A stretch of DNA of 45,567 bases from Spirosoma agri (GCF_010747415.1 NZ_JAAGNZ010000011.1:1-45567); one strand, 5' to 3'. Counted from the stretch's first letter, positions 7,702-15,350 are shown. Translations and numbers: made by a program. The notes: generated from the sequence alone by a model not told the origin.

Positions 7702-8625
7702 CTTAGGTGATAATTCACTGATAGATAGCTTTTTAGGTATAGGTGTTTGACTGAAATGTAGCATTAATCCACGTGTTCCTTTTTCCTCGACACGTGCATC
7801 GGTGTATAGGCTTTTGACTAGCCGATGTACTTTCTTAAAATTAGCTCGAAAATCAACCATTCGGTTATAATCACCCCCGAATTGATCCTTGACAGTCTGC
7901 CATGCCAAAAATTGCGGTTTATTGGGTTGAACGCGATGTAGCCGGTGCGCAAGGAACGTATACCAATCAATGGCTGTAGCATTGTTTGACAAGGCTGTTA
8001 GATGGCTTTTGGCCAATGGTACAGCATGTTCCATTAAGTTGTGAAAATAAGCTTCAGACAACTCGATTTGGCTAGGCCACAAGAGTAGCTGCTCAGGATT
8101 CTTTTCCGGAAAAAGCGTGAACCCACTTACAAGTGGCATATTAATGTTTTGCTGTCCTTCTGCACCGTCATAGGTCATACGAACAACGCAGGATGCCAAT
8201 CGACTTACTTGATCGCGAACAGCATTAACTTGGCTCCCACCCTCACTAAAACCCATATAGCTGTTAAAATCGGTAACGCTATTGGCCGGCATCTCAATAA
8301 TACGATTCTGCGACTTTAAAGCGATTGTATTGAGCGTGGATAAGATAATCCGAGCTTTGACCCCATATGGCAAGCCAAGGTACTGCAATTCGTGTGTGAC
8401 TGGGTTTCTGATAGGCATGGGCATCACATAGAGGCTGAACTTGCCACTTTCCGCTTGCCATATCTCGTTAGGCGCTAAATCGGGTTCCCTGCGCGGTAAA
8501 TAGCAATGAGCCATTACCGAAGATTGAAACAGGATCTCTCTATCATCCGGTTCTTCTTGATAAGCCTCGTAAATTAGCTTAGTACGGCGTTTGGCAACAG
8601 GAGTTAAGTCTTTTTTAGTGCTCAT
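7696..8625 (-). CDS. repA: Plasmid replication initiator RepA (RepA_C family)
   Basis: A 309-residue initiator that would bind the iterons and open the origin. Seen: the typical RepA_C opening LGLPYGVKARIILSTLNTIA, then the helix with MGFSEGGSQ, the strand VSGFTLFPEKN and the C-terminal region with DWYTFLAHRLHRV and FGGDYNRMVDFRANFKKVH. The open frame extends 21 codons upstream, but ATG 8625 overlaps the stop of the preceding small gene (ATGA at 8625-8622), so the genes are coupled and this start is preferred. It is the last gene of a parA-small protein-repA operon. The first codons lie in a sequence repeated upstream of parA, which suggests shared regulation. Confidence 0.88.
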   Translation of the reverse strand: MSTKKDLTPVAKRRTKLIYEAYQEEPDDREILFQSSVMAHCYLPRREPDLAPNEIWQAESGKFSLYVMPMPIRNPVTHELQYLGLPYGVKARIILSTLNTIALKSQNRIIEMPANSVTDFNSYMGFSEGGSQVNAVRDQVSRLASCVVRMTYDGAEGQQNINMPLVSGFTLFPEKNPEQLLLWPSQIELSEAYFHNLMEHAVPLAKSHLTALSNNATAIDWYTFLAHRLHRVQPNKPQFLAWQTVKDQFGGDYNRMVDFRANFKKVHRLVKSLYTDARVEEKGTRGLMLHFSQTPIPKKLSISELSPKL

Positions 8626-8921
8626 TTCCGTGCTGATTTTAGTGCTGAATCCCGCTCTAGTTTCTCCAAGACTGCTTCTACAATCCAATCATGCGTCGAT
8701 ATACCTAGTTTGGGGCTACCTGGCTTGCGTGGGCGTGACGCTCGGAGCTCATCAATCTGCCGAAGTATGCCTTTTGTAAGACGGGTATTAATATGCTTGG
8801 GGACATTATCCTGCTCAAGGTCTACTACCTCTATAGTTGGTTTTCCACCCTTATTAATAGTTGCCTCAATTTGAGCTTCAGTGGGTACCTTACGCTTCGG
8901 TGGTGACAGGCTGACGGCCAT
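8622..8921 (-). CDS. Small presumed partition partner of ParA
   Basis: A 99-residue protein overlapping the 3' end of parA by 32 bp and coupled to repA at its stop. The N-terminus is basic and likely flexible; the C-terminal half (about 45-92) ends in a helix-rich segment with ISTHDWIVEAVLEKLE, which resembles the ribbon-helix-helix domains of small centromere-binding partners such as ParG or of CopG-type proteins. By position it should be the DNA-binding partner of the ParA ATPase and might also act as repressor of the operon. The family was not recognised with certainty. Confidence 0.65.
   Translation of the reverse strand: MAVSLSPPKRKVPTEAQIEATINKGGKPTIEVVDLEQDNVPKHINTRLTKGILRQIDELRASRPRKPGSPKLGISTHDWIVEAVLEKLERDSALKSARK
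8631..8649. repeat. 19-bp repeat, copy 1 (inside the partner/repA overlap)
   Basis: The 19-bp sequence TGCTGATTTTAGTGCTGAA is identical to 9649-9667 upstream of parA, in the same orientation. Here it covers the end of the small partner gene, just upstream of the repA start. A binding site for the partition or replication protein is a natural explanation. Confidence 0.6.
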
Positions 8922-9561
8922 AGGCTGTTATATGGTTAAAGAGTTCGTCTATTTCAGCCACGGCTTTTTTATCCGGGACTTCCATCTCAGACACAGAAAG
9001 TCCCTTCGCTCCAGCGTTGGGGTATGCTTTTCGATTTTTAATGGCATGGGGAACAAAACCTAGTTCAGGCATACTGGCCAAGGCTTCTGATGTTTCTCGG
9101 TTATCGGCGGAGGTGATGTCAGCACGGTTGAGAAATGAATGAACGATCAGCGGCTCTATTCGAGTAGCCTGTATCTCACTAAGCATTTCAGTCAGTTTGG
9201 ATAATGTCCAAACGTCGTGACTACGAGGTTGTATCGGAATTAGAGCAACGTCAGAAATAATTAGAGCAGCGCGCTGGCTGGTGGTATCCCTCCCACCAGT
9301 ATCAATTACGATATGGTCGTATTTTGGTTTCATTGTCTCAACCTGTTTACGCAAGTTTGCACCAATGAGCTGAACAAGCGTATAGCCGACATTACCATCT
9401 AGTGTATGTTCTCGCCATGCGGTGAAGTCGCTGGCTGTGCCTTGCTCATCAGCATCAACCAAAAGCACATCGGCCCCCTGTCTGGCTAACCATACGGTCA
9501 GGTGTTCACTAATGGTGCTGCGGCCTGAACCACCTTTAATACCACTTAGAACGAAAATCAT
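8890..9561 (-). CDS. parA: ParA-family partition ATPase with altered P-loop
   Basis: A 223-residue Walker-type partition ATPase that would move plasmid copies on the nucleoid. Seen: deviant Walker A KGGSGRST at residues 9-16, Walker A' VDADEQGTASDF at 35-46, Walker B IVIDTGG, and a C-terminal segment ending in ITAYGRQPV. The length fits the short ParA/ParF class lacking an N-terminal DNA-binding domain. The signature lysine of ParA proteins (first K) is kept, but the phosphate-binding lysine before S/T is arginine (R14), which could reduce ATP hydrolysis. It opens the parA-partner-repA operon; repeats upstream (9600-9670) are likely operator or centromere sites. Confidence 0.87.
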   Translation of the reverse strand: MIFVLSGIKGGSGRSTISEHLTVWLARQGADVLLVDADEQGTASDFTAWREHTLDGNVGYTLVQLIGANLRKQVETMKPKYDHIVIDTGGRDTTSQRAALIISDVALIPIQPRSHDVWTLSKLTEMLSEIQATRIEPLIVHSFLNRADITSADNRETSEALASMPELGFVPHAIKNRKAYPNAGAKGLSVSEMEVPDKKAVAEIDELFNHITAYGRQPVTTEA

Positions 9562-9648
9562 TTTAGTATTGGTTTGGGTGCCGCAATTACTGCTTTATTC
9601 AGCATGAAAACAAGCACTAGAATAGTATTATTTTCAGCAGTAATAATA

Positions 9649-9667
9649 TGCTGATTTTAGTGCTGAA
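9649..9667. repeat. 19-bp repeat, copy 2 (upstream of parA)
   Basis: Identical to 8631-8649. A dyad with TCAGCA and TGCTGA arms (9634-9654) overlaps it, and further CAGCA-containing sequences lie toward the parA start at 9561. The cluster is a candidate centromere (parC-like) and operator for the parA operon. Confidence 0.55.
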
Positions 9668-9912
9668 ATTTGTGCGATTAATTCAGCTCTAAACGAGCTG
9701 CGGCAGCCAAGTAAGCCGCATGCTCATGAGGTTTAATCAGATTTGAAGCATTACGCGATTGGGTGACAAACTTAATAATCAGTCCTCATTCATTACAGGT
9801 CGGATAAGCTGATTTTAAAGCATACTAATAACGACAAATAAATAGAAGGTATGTAATTTACCCGTTTTGTCATTTTGTGAGGTTATGTGATAATTCACAT
9901 AATACTAGGAGT

Positions 9913-9953
9913 AATCATAAAAAAAGCAGACCAACATTGTCAGCCTGCTTTCC
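9913..9953 (-). terminator. Intrinsic terminator reading leftward
   Basis: On the minus strand AAAGCAG and CTGCTTT pair across a 15-nt loop and are followed by a run of T (the A-run at about 9918-9925 on the plus strand). It would keep transcripts of the array from entering the par-rep operon. Confidence 0.55.
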
Positions 9954-10070
9954 GCTTCTATCCACACCATTGGGAATTATTAAACCCCCTTTGATAGAGT
10001 AAATATAGCGAACTAAGTATTTATGAGATGTTAATAGTATTATAAAATTATCATATAATCAATTTGAACT

Positions 10071-10438
10071 GTGAAGTACTTTTATCTTATAGCTACTATG
10101 GGATTAATTTTACTGACCATCTTGTTGGCCCAAGGACCAGTTCTTCAAGACCAACCTGTACCTAAATTGATCAATTATTCGCAGCTAGGGATACCCTGCG
10201 AGTTATTGAACATTTATTTGCCGTTAAGCGAATTGGAAGTGATAGCTATACGGGTGTCGGCCTGCCGTTAACCTTGATTGGAGCTACCACCGCCTTTCTA
10301 GTTACCACATTGGCAACAACGATTAAAGCTGGCGAAAGAAAGGGAAAGGCTTTGCCTGTTATCATCGCCAGTGGTGGAATATGTTTAGTTCCAAGTAGTA
10401 TTGGTTTAGTCCGACGTATTTGTTTTAGCCGAAGTTGA
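10071..10438 (+). pseudogene. Frameshifted gene for a small secreted/membrane protein
   Basis: The first frame starts with GTG 10071 and encodes a signal peptide or membrane segment (LILLTILLAQ) followed by PVLQDQPVPKL, then runs into unlikely sequence and stops at 10271. The reading continues naturally in another frame from about 10170 (IDQLFAARDTLRVIEHLF, then a hydrophobic segment with LPLTLIGATTAFLVTTLA) to TGA 10436-10438. One base lost or gained near 10165-10172 would join them into a protein of about 121 residues. It carries a degraded or sequencing-error frame; either explanation is possible. I do not recognise the family. It is the first gene of the array and is followed by Xer-like site 0. 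Confidence 0.55.
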
Positions 10439-10547
10439 GAACAGGCAATCCTAACCGCATATCAAGACACGAAATCGTTTCCTATCAGAGTGAGACGTCG
10501 ATTAAAAACTAAATTCTTTCGGTAAGGGATAGCTAAACAAGGACTTT

Positions 10548-10566
10548 GGTTATCATAAAAGTGATT
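10548..10566 (-). repeat. Xer-like site 0, left part (interrupted by the intron)
   Basis: Reading on the plus strand, GGTTATCATAA (XerD-type arm), spacer AAGTGA, then the first two bases of the XerC-type arm. The rest of the arm is at 12952-12960. Joining across the intron gives an arm TTATATAACAG that differs by one base from that of site 1 (TTATACAACAG). Confidence 0.7.
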
Positions 10567-11125
10567 GTGCGACTCGTTCACCCTAAATGATTGACAAATC
10601 AGGGACGGGTGGTAAATGGGGTAACCCTTTGACAACTTGGTAGCCGTGAGGGTGTAAGCCCCTCTCTCCCGATGCAGGAGTAACAGCATCGCCCCTACGG
10701 TAGCGACTAGTCCTCAATCCGTAAAGCGGGGTGAAAAGACGGTAATGGTGAACCTAACACCAAACTCCGACGAGCAAGAGACTATGGATAGCGAAAGCGA
10801 AGATGTATTTGAACTGTCGTTATTATGGAACAGCCAACGTAGGTTTATGGGCTGTGGCCAAAATGGCACGGATAAGGGGCTGGCGGTAATCATACGACCA
10901 GTTGCATCCCCGAGAAACCCGGCAGATAGCATCATCCTAAGGTCTCAACCAACGACTACTAGGAACGAAGTAACCTTGTATCAGCTCTCTACAGGATAGA
11001 GTAGGTGCTAACCAGATGCCGATACGAGGCAAGATTGCCTAAGAAGCAAAGGCCCACTGTAACGAGTAGGATAAGCTGACGTAGGCACGATGAGGTGGAT
11101 TGAATAGGTACTAGTAGCAGTCAAC

Positions 11126-12853
11126 ATGGCTAAAGCACGGAGTCAAAACCCGATGATGGACTGGAAGGCGATCCCCTGGCGCAAGCTGGAACGGAACGTT
11201 TTTAAGCTGCAAACGCGCATATTCAAAGCCTCGCACCGTGACGATAGAAGAACAGTTCGACAACCGCCAGGCGGCCCTGTCCAAAAAACATTGATGAGAT
11301 CTTGGTCAGCCCAATGTCTGGCCGTTCGGCGGGTGACTCAAGACAATCAGGGGAAACATACTGCTGGGGTAGATGGCGTCAAATCACTTCCCCCTAAACA
11401 GCGGCTAGACCTGGTTAACCAGTTGACACCCGTACACAAACCCAAGCCAACCCGACGGGTTTGGATATCCAAACCGGGCTCAACAGAAAAACGCCCTTTG
11501 GGTATTCCTACGCTGCATGACCGTGCTCAGCAAGCACTCGTCAAACAAGTACTAGAACCTGAATGGGAGGCTAAGTTTGAGCCAAACAGCTACGGTTTTC
11601 GACCAGGGCGTTCGGCCCATGATGCCATTGCGGCCATCTTTAGTAGTATCTGTCATAAACCCAAGTATGTTTTGGATGCCGATATTGCTAAATGCTTTGA
11701 CTGCATTGACCATCAGGCGCTATCGACCAAATTAGCCACATTCCCAAGCCTGAGACGACAGATTAGCGGCTGGCTCAAGGCGGGTGTAATGGATGGTGAT
11801 ACCTTGTACCCAACCCTGGAAGGCACCCCACAAGGCGGAGTTATTTCCCCCTTATTGGCCAATATTGCCCTTCATGGTATGGAACAATGGCTGAAACAGG
11901 AAGTCAGGCCTAAACGAAGGATCGGCAACGATAAAAGGGGGACGGGGAATCCCGTTCACTTTATTCGATATGCCGATGATTTCGTGCTGGTCCATGAGGA
12001 CTTGGAAACCGTTCAATTGTGCCGGGAACGTATTGCTACTTGGTTAATGAGTATGGGCTTAGCCCTCAAACCCAGCAAGACAAGAGTTACCCATACCCTT
12101 CAGGCTTATGAAGGCAGTATTGGGTTCGACTTCCTTGGTTTTACGATTCGTCAATTCTCGAAACAGACTGATCAGGGAACGGGAAAGCTGCGGTTCACAA
12201 CGCTCATCAAACCAGCCCAAGAGAGTGCTAAACGACACTATAAACGCATAGACCAACTCATTGATCGCCATAAGAGTAACAGTCAAGTGGCGCTGATCAA
12301 TGAATTAAATCCGGTCATCCGTGGCTGGTCTACCTATTATTCACGAGTCGTCAGTAAAGAGCACTTTACGAAACTGGATCACCTGATCGTTCGGAAATTA
12401 AAGACATGGGCCAAACGCCGGCATCCTACCAAATCGACCCACTGGATCTATGCTAAATATTGGCAGATGGAAAAAGGGAAGAAATGGCTGTTTAGGATTC
12501 GGCTTAAAGGCTCGGTTATCCGACTTCTTCACCATAGTGAAACGCCTATCATCCGGCACATTAAGGTGCAGCGCAATCGGAGTCCCTACGATGGTGATTG
12601 GATCTATTGGAGTACTCGGTTGGGGCGCTCACCCCAAGTAAGTAATCGATTTTCCTTACTACTCAAAATGCAAAAGGGAAAATGTCGACATTGCAATCTG
12701 TTCTTTCGCGATGAAGATGTACTAGAGGTCGATCATATTGTCCCCCGTTTACAGGGAGGGAAAGATGTGATTACCAATCTACAACTTCTTCATCGCCATT
12801 GTCACGATAGAAAGACAGCCGCTGATCGACCAGAGCTGTCGGGCAAGGTATAG
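11126..12853 (+). CDS. ltrA: Group II intron reverse transcriptase/maturase with HNH endonuclease
   Basis: A 575-residue intron-encoded protein that helps its intron splice and copies it into new sites. Seen: N-terminal region (WRKLERNVFKLQTRIFKA), RT motifs with GIPTLHDRAQQALV, GTPQGGVISPLLANI at 233-247, the catalytic YADD at 282-285, then the maturase X region (about 370-450, with RGWSTYYSRVVS), and an HNH endonuclease at the end with CRHC 520-523, DH 536-537 and a HRHCH cluster near 556-560. All catalytic residues are present. The start ATG 11126 lies in intron domain IV. The HNH domain separates it from class C introns, which usually lack an endonuclease yet are the ones known to target integron sites. 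Confidence 0.93.
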   Translation: MAKARSQNPMMDWKAIPWRKLERNVFKLQTRIFKASHRDDRRTVRQPPGGPVQKTLMRSWSAQCLAVRRVTQDNQGKHTAGVDGVKSLPPKQRLDLVNQLTPVHKPKPTRRVWISKPGSTEKRPLGIPTLHDRAQQALVKQVLEPEWEAKFEPNSYGFRPGRSAHDAIAAIFSSICHKPKYVLDADIAKCFDCIDHQALSTKLATFPSLRRQISGWLKAGVMDGDTLYPTLEGTPQGGVISPLLANIALHGMEQWLKQEVRPKRRIGNDKRGTGNPVHFIRYADDFVLVHEDLETVQLCRERIATWLMSMGLALKPSKTRVTHTLQAYEGSIGFDFLGFTIRQFSKQTDQGTGKLRFTTLIKPAQESAKRHYKRIDQLIDRHKSNSQVALINELNPVIRGWSTYYSRVVSKEHFTKLDHLIVRKLKTWAKRRHPTKSTHWIYAKYWQMEKGKKWLFRIRLKGSVIRLLHHSETPIIRHIKVQRNRSPYDGDWIYWSTRLGRSPQVSNRFSLLLKMQKGKCRHCNLFFRDEDVLEVDHIVPRLQGGKDVITNLQLLHRHCHDRKTAADRPELSGKV

Positions 12854-12876
12854 GTGACAACTACCGCTTCATTGAG

Positions 12877-12910
12877 GAGCCGTGTGAAGTGAAAGTTTCA
12901 TGCACGGTTC
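12877..12910 (+). ncRNA. Group II intron domain V
   Basis: A 34-nt hairpin GAGCCGTG...CACGGTTC with a two-base bulge and a GAAA tetraloop, the catalytic core of group II introns. Domain VI follows at 12919-12942. Confidence 0.88.
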
Positions 12911-12951
12911 TGAAGACCAGCGGGGCTGGTGACGGCCCCGCTGAGTTTAAT

Positions 12952-12960
12952 ATATAACAG
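12952..12960 (-). repeat. Xer-like site 0, right part (interrupted by the intron)
   Basis: ATATAACAG completes the XerC-type arm begun at 10565-10566. The fit of the restored 28-bp site to its five relatives is what places the intron end at 12951. Confidence 0.68.
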
Positions 12961-13018
12961 ATTTAGCCTTTCCAACCAATCACCTTGTTCTAGAGTCTCC
13001 TCGATAAATGGCTTAGCT

Positions 13019-13420
13019 ATGAAACTCTATCTTTTGTCACTCATTCTTTTTGTGTTAGAAACCTCTCGTTCCTTGTATGGACAGACACTCCTAGAAACGA
13101 ATAACAAAACCCATTATACTAATCAAGCCGCTAACAAAGAAATCAGTCGGCTATATCGAAAATTGAAGGCTGGATACGACTTCGACAAACTTGCTCAAGA
13201 ATATTCTCAGGATTATGGCTCTTTCACAGTAGGGGGAAAATTAGGGTGGCAAAAGCCAAATCAATTCGTACCTGAGTTTAATCAAATGATTAGTCAGATG
13301 AGTAAAAACCAATTGTCAAAGCCGTTCAAAACGGGGTTTGGATACCATATTGTCCAACTACTAGACAAGAAGCCAGGCGAAGTTTTAACTAGACATATTC
13401 TTCTAAAAGTAGATAGCTAA
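13019..13420 (+). CDS. Secreted parvulin-type peptidyl-prolyl isomerase
   Basis: A 133-residue protein with an N-terminal signal peptide (MKLYLLSLILFVLETSRSLYG) and one PpiC-type rotamase domain. Seen: the helix YDFDKLAQEYSQDYGS, the GGKLGW turn, the segment FNQMISQMSKNQLSKPFKT and GFGYHIVQLLDKK, all hallmarks of parvulins. It would act on folding outer-membrane or periplasmic proteins. The upstream frame is longer, but ATG 13019 is chosen because the signal peptide begins there and the earlier part is intron-end sequence. It lies between Xer-like sites 0 and 1, so it forms a module of its own. The domain is at the short end for the family. Confidence 0.82.
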   Translation: MKLYLLSLILFVLETSRSLYGQTLLETNNKTHYTNQAANKEISRLYRKLKAGYDFDKLAQEYSQDYGSFTVGGKLGWQKPNQFVPEFNQMISQMSKNQLSKPFKTGFGYHIVQLLDKKPGEVLTRHILLKVDS

Positions 13421-13429
13421 TCAGATTTA

Positions 13430-13457
13430 GCTTATCATAATGCCACTTATACAACAG
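13430..13457 (-). repeat. Xer-like (pdif) site 1
   Basis: On the minus strand: CTGTTGTATAA (XerC-type arm), spacer GTGGCA, TTATGATAAGC (XerD-type arm). It lies between the parvulin gene and the barrel gene. Confidence 0.72.
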
Positions 13458-13477
13458 CAAAATCTATTCTCAGCGCC

Positions 13478-14116
13478 ATGAAAACTGTCTATTGTAAAAC
13501 TCTTGCATTAGTAATCTCAATCATTAACGTATCGTACGCTCAGAACCCAGTCAAGGAGAGCTACTTTGGCATCAGAGCGGGATATTTAAAAGCGTCAACC
13601 GACGTAAATAACTTAACAAAGTTACCTTATGAAATAAGGTTGGGCGGAGTAGCTCCACTAAATAGCTTTTACGGAGGAGTCTTTTATCATCATAATGTAT
13701 CGCCTTGGTTGGCCTATCGAGTTGAACTCAACTACCAGCAAAAGGGCATCGAGTTGCAGAATCAAAATGGTAACGTAGTCGGTCATCAAAAACTCCATTA
13801 CGCTGGTTTGACTCCTCTAATCGGCATTACCCCTCTAAACGGTCTTAGTCTTTTTGTAGGTCCGGAGGCCAATGTGTATCTCGGGCAGAGTGTAGATGGG
13901 GCCAATTATGGTCCTAATACGACACCGATTGAATTAGGTATTAGTAGTCGGCTATCTTATCGCTACAAATGGATTGGTTTGGAAGTAGGTCATTCCCAAG
14001 CTCTGAACGACTACAAATCAGTCGATATAGCAGGAGCACGATCTACCTTAAGAAACCGTGCTTGGCAGGCTGGTTTATTATTTGCGCCTACCCTGCTGAA
14101 AAAAAAGGGTAAATAG
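13478..14116 (+). CDS. Outer membrane beta-barrel protein (PorT/OMP_b-brl type)
   Basis: A 212-residue protein with a signal peptide (KTLALVISIINVSYAQ) followed by alternating short amphipathic strands rich in Gly, Tyr and aromatic residues (YFGIRAGYLKAS, YGGVFYHHN, WLAYRVELNYQQKG, LSLFVGPEANVYLGQ, SSRLSYRYKWIGLEVGHS), the pattern of an eight-stranded Bacteroidota outer membrane barrel. It would sit in the outer membrane; its ligand is unknown. The gene lies between Xer-like sites 1 and 2, immediately after the secreted parvulin gene, which might assist barrel folding. Confidence 0.8.
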   Translation: MKTVYCKTLALVISIINVSYAQNPVKESYFGIRAGYLKASTDVNNLTKLPYEIRLGGVAPLNSFYGGVFYHHNVSPWLAYRVELNYQQKGIELQNQNGNVVGHQKLHYAGLTPLIGITPLNGLSLFVGPEANVYLGQSVDGANYGPNTTPIELGISSRLSYRYKWIGLEVGHSQALNDYKSVDIAGARSTLRNRAWQAGLLFAPTLLKKKGK

Positions 14117-14170
14117 AATTTTTTCAACAATGCACCTCTCTGATTTTACTCGATCCGTATATTTTAATTC

Positions 14171-14198
14171 ACATAACATAAGTGTAGTTATACAACGG
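14171..14198 (-). repeat. Xer-like (pdif) site 2
   Basis: On the minus strand: CCGTTGTATAA, spacer CTACAC, TTATGTTATGT. It lies just after the barrel gene; a long hairpin (14209-14252) begins 10 bp away on its XerC-arm side. It points the opposite way to site 3. Confidence 0.75.
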
Positions 14199-14208
14199 GT
14201 CTCCAGAA

Positions 14209-14252
14209 AGTACAACGTCTGGCTACTTATCGCAGTAACCAGACGTTATACT
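14209..14252. repeat. Hairpin next to site 2
   Basis: Two 19-nt arms match at 17 of 19 positions around a 6-nt loop. The sequence between the site and the hairpin, and the stem itself, resemble the hairpin next to site 3 (14733-14780). It may also end convergent transcripts. Confidence 0.65.
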
Positions 14253-14272
14253 TTTCCCTGTTTTTAGGCTAA

Positions 14273-14674
14273 TTATTTCTTTGGCATTAAATAGCCAATT
14301 AGCCCAGCAGTAACAGCTAGTAAGACTATACTTCCCCAAAACACCAAAAGAGATAATTTAACCTTTCTCTTCATTTCATCAGCTGAATCCTCAAAAGAGG
14401 AAACAACAATAGTGGCTTTGATCAGATACCGGTATAGAATAAAATAGATTCCAAATATGATCATGGCTCCTTCTAAAAAACTAAATTTTTTAGTCCCATA
14501 AAGCTTGATAAGTAAAGTAATCAGGAGGAGTAGCAGGCTAAAGTAATAAAGGAACAAGGTGACGGCCAATCGCAAACGTAGATTACTCTTAGCCTCATGT
14601 GCTGACTCATACTTAAGCGCATAATAGTATAAGCCTTGATAAACATCATTAATAAATCTAGCTAATTTATTCAT
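14273..14674 (-). CDS. Hypothetical membrane protein
   Basis: A 133-residue protein with two strongly hydrophobic segments in the middle (VTLFLYYFSLLLLLITLLI and AMIIFGIYFILYRYLI) and one near the end (LSLLVFWGSIVLLAVTAGLIG), probably three membrane helices. I do not recognise it. The open frame runs to 14848, but the extra codons are translated from the hairpin and Xer-like site 3, so the start is likely ATG 14674 (or 14710). It is flanked by two inverted copies of a repeat of about 80 bp (14171-14252 and 14733-14816), so it could be a self-contained invertible or mobile unit. Confidence 0.6.
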   Translation of the reverse strand: MNKLARFINDVYQGLYYYALKYESAHEAKSNLRLRLAVTLFLYYFSLLLLLITLLIKLYGTKKFSFLEGAMIIFGIYFILYRYLIKATIVVSSFEDSADEMKRKVKLSLLVFWGSIVLLAVTAGLIGYLMPKK

Positions 14675-14732
14675 TAATCGTGATTTACTGCGTACAAGTA
14701 TTAAACGCATCGCAGACTCTATAGGCAGAAGA

Positions 14733-14780
14733 AAAATACAATGCCTGGCTACTGATCGCAGTAGCCAGGCATTGTATTTT
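14733..14780. repeat. Perfect hairpin next to site 3
   Basis: Two exact 22-nt arms with the 4-nt loop ATCG. It lies between site 3 and the membrane-protein gene and is the inverted relative of the hairpin beside site 2. Confidence 0.75.
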
Positions 14781-14788
14781 CTGGAGAC

Positions 14789-14816
14789 TCGTTGTATAAC
14801 TAATTTTATGTTATTC
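14789..14816 (+). repeat. Xer-like (pdif) site 3
   Basis: TCGTTGTATAA (XerC-type arm), spacer CTAATT, TTATGTTATTC (XerD-type arm). It is inverted relative to site 2; together with their hairpins the two form terminal inverted repeats around the membrane-protein gene. Confidence 0.75.
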
Positions 14817-14880
14817 GACTTAAGAAAGAAGAATACCGTTCTGACCACAGGGGTTAATACCGGAAAAATCTAGTTAGTCA

Positions 14881-15312
14881 TTATTCAGCTACAACCTTGA
14901 TAGCATCCTTTCTGCCTGTCACTTTCTCATTAAACTCCCAAGGCTTAACCTCTTCAAAGTTGATATTAGGATTGTCTTTTGTGCGAAAATTAAAGCTACC
15001 AGTAGCTGGATAAAAAGTAACCTTATTGTTATTACAAGTAATCCATAACTCTAAGATCGCATCCATACCAGCCATATGCTCGCTGACAATGCAATTTGTA
15101 TTGGGAAGCGACGGCTTAGTGTAAACACCATAGGTATACGCAAAGCCTCGATGAAACGGATTACTATATTCAATTTCTGTTATTGAAGCGTCTTGGCAAC
15201 CTTTAAGCTTTATGACTCTGTGCTTGTAGGTAGTTGGCTGTAGCAAGCCGATTACGATTATTACTCCTACTAGTACTATCAATCCTACAAAGTATTGCGA
15301 AACTCGCTTCAT
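14881..15312 (-). CDS. Hypothetical membrane-anchored protein
   Basis: A 143-residue protein with one N-terminal hydrophobic segment (YFVGLIVLVGVIIVIGLLQ), so it is probably anchored in the inner membrane with the rest outside, or exported. The remainder has two or more cysteines (CQDAS, NCIVS, ITCNNN) that could form disulfides. No family recognised. Its ATG lies only 2 bp from Xer-like site 4, so the site directly precedes the gene, and site 3 follows its 3' end. It has no ribosome binding site of the usual type. Confidence 0.6.
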   Translation of the reverse strand: MKRVSQYFVGLIVLVGVIIVIGLLQPTTYKHRVIKLKGCQDASITEIEYSNPFHRGFAYTYGVYTKPSLPNTNCIVSEHMAGMDAILELWITCNNNKVTFYPATGSFNFRTKDNPNINFEEVKPWEFNEKVTGRKDAIKVVAE

Positions 15313-15314
15313 TG

Positions 15315-15342
15315 CTGTTGTATAAGTGGCATTATGTTAATC
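15315..15342 (+). repeat. Xer-like (pdif) site 4
   Basis: CTGTTGTATAA (XerC-type arm), spacer GTGGCA, TTATGTTAATC (XerD-type arm). The spacer is identical to that of site 1, and it fills most of the 38-bp gap between two genes. Confidence 0.78.
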
Positions 15343-15350
15343 GTGCTTCT

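Larger units (their letters stand above)
9562..10070. other. Non-coding region upstream of parA
   Basis: 509 bp without a gene. Nearest parA are the repeated CAGCA-type sites. Further right is a perfect inverted repeat TTATGTGA-TAAT-TCACATAA (9883-9902), and then a hairpin that would end leftward transcription (9913-9953). It separates the backbone from the Xer-site array. Confidence 0.5.
10567..12951 (+). mobile_element. Complete group II intron
   Basis: The 5' end is GTGCGAC, the standard group II intron start. The maturase gene lies inside (11126-12853), after about 560 nt of structured RNA domains. Domain V (12877-12910) and domain VI (stem 12919-12926 with 12935-12942) follow, and the end TTTAAT at 12951 matches the AY rule. 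Total length 2385 nt. It is oriented with the neighbouring plus-strand genes and sits within a 28-bp Xer-like site instead of a gene, so splicing would not be needed to restore a protein. Nothing looks broken, so it is probably active. Confidence 0.88.

Noticed and set aside
10745..10999. 84-codon frame in front of the maturase gene
   Set aside because: It lies in the structured RNA part of the group II intron and has the composition of RNA stems.
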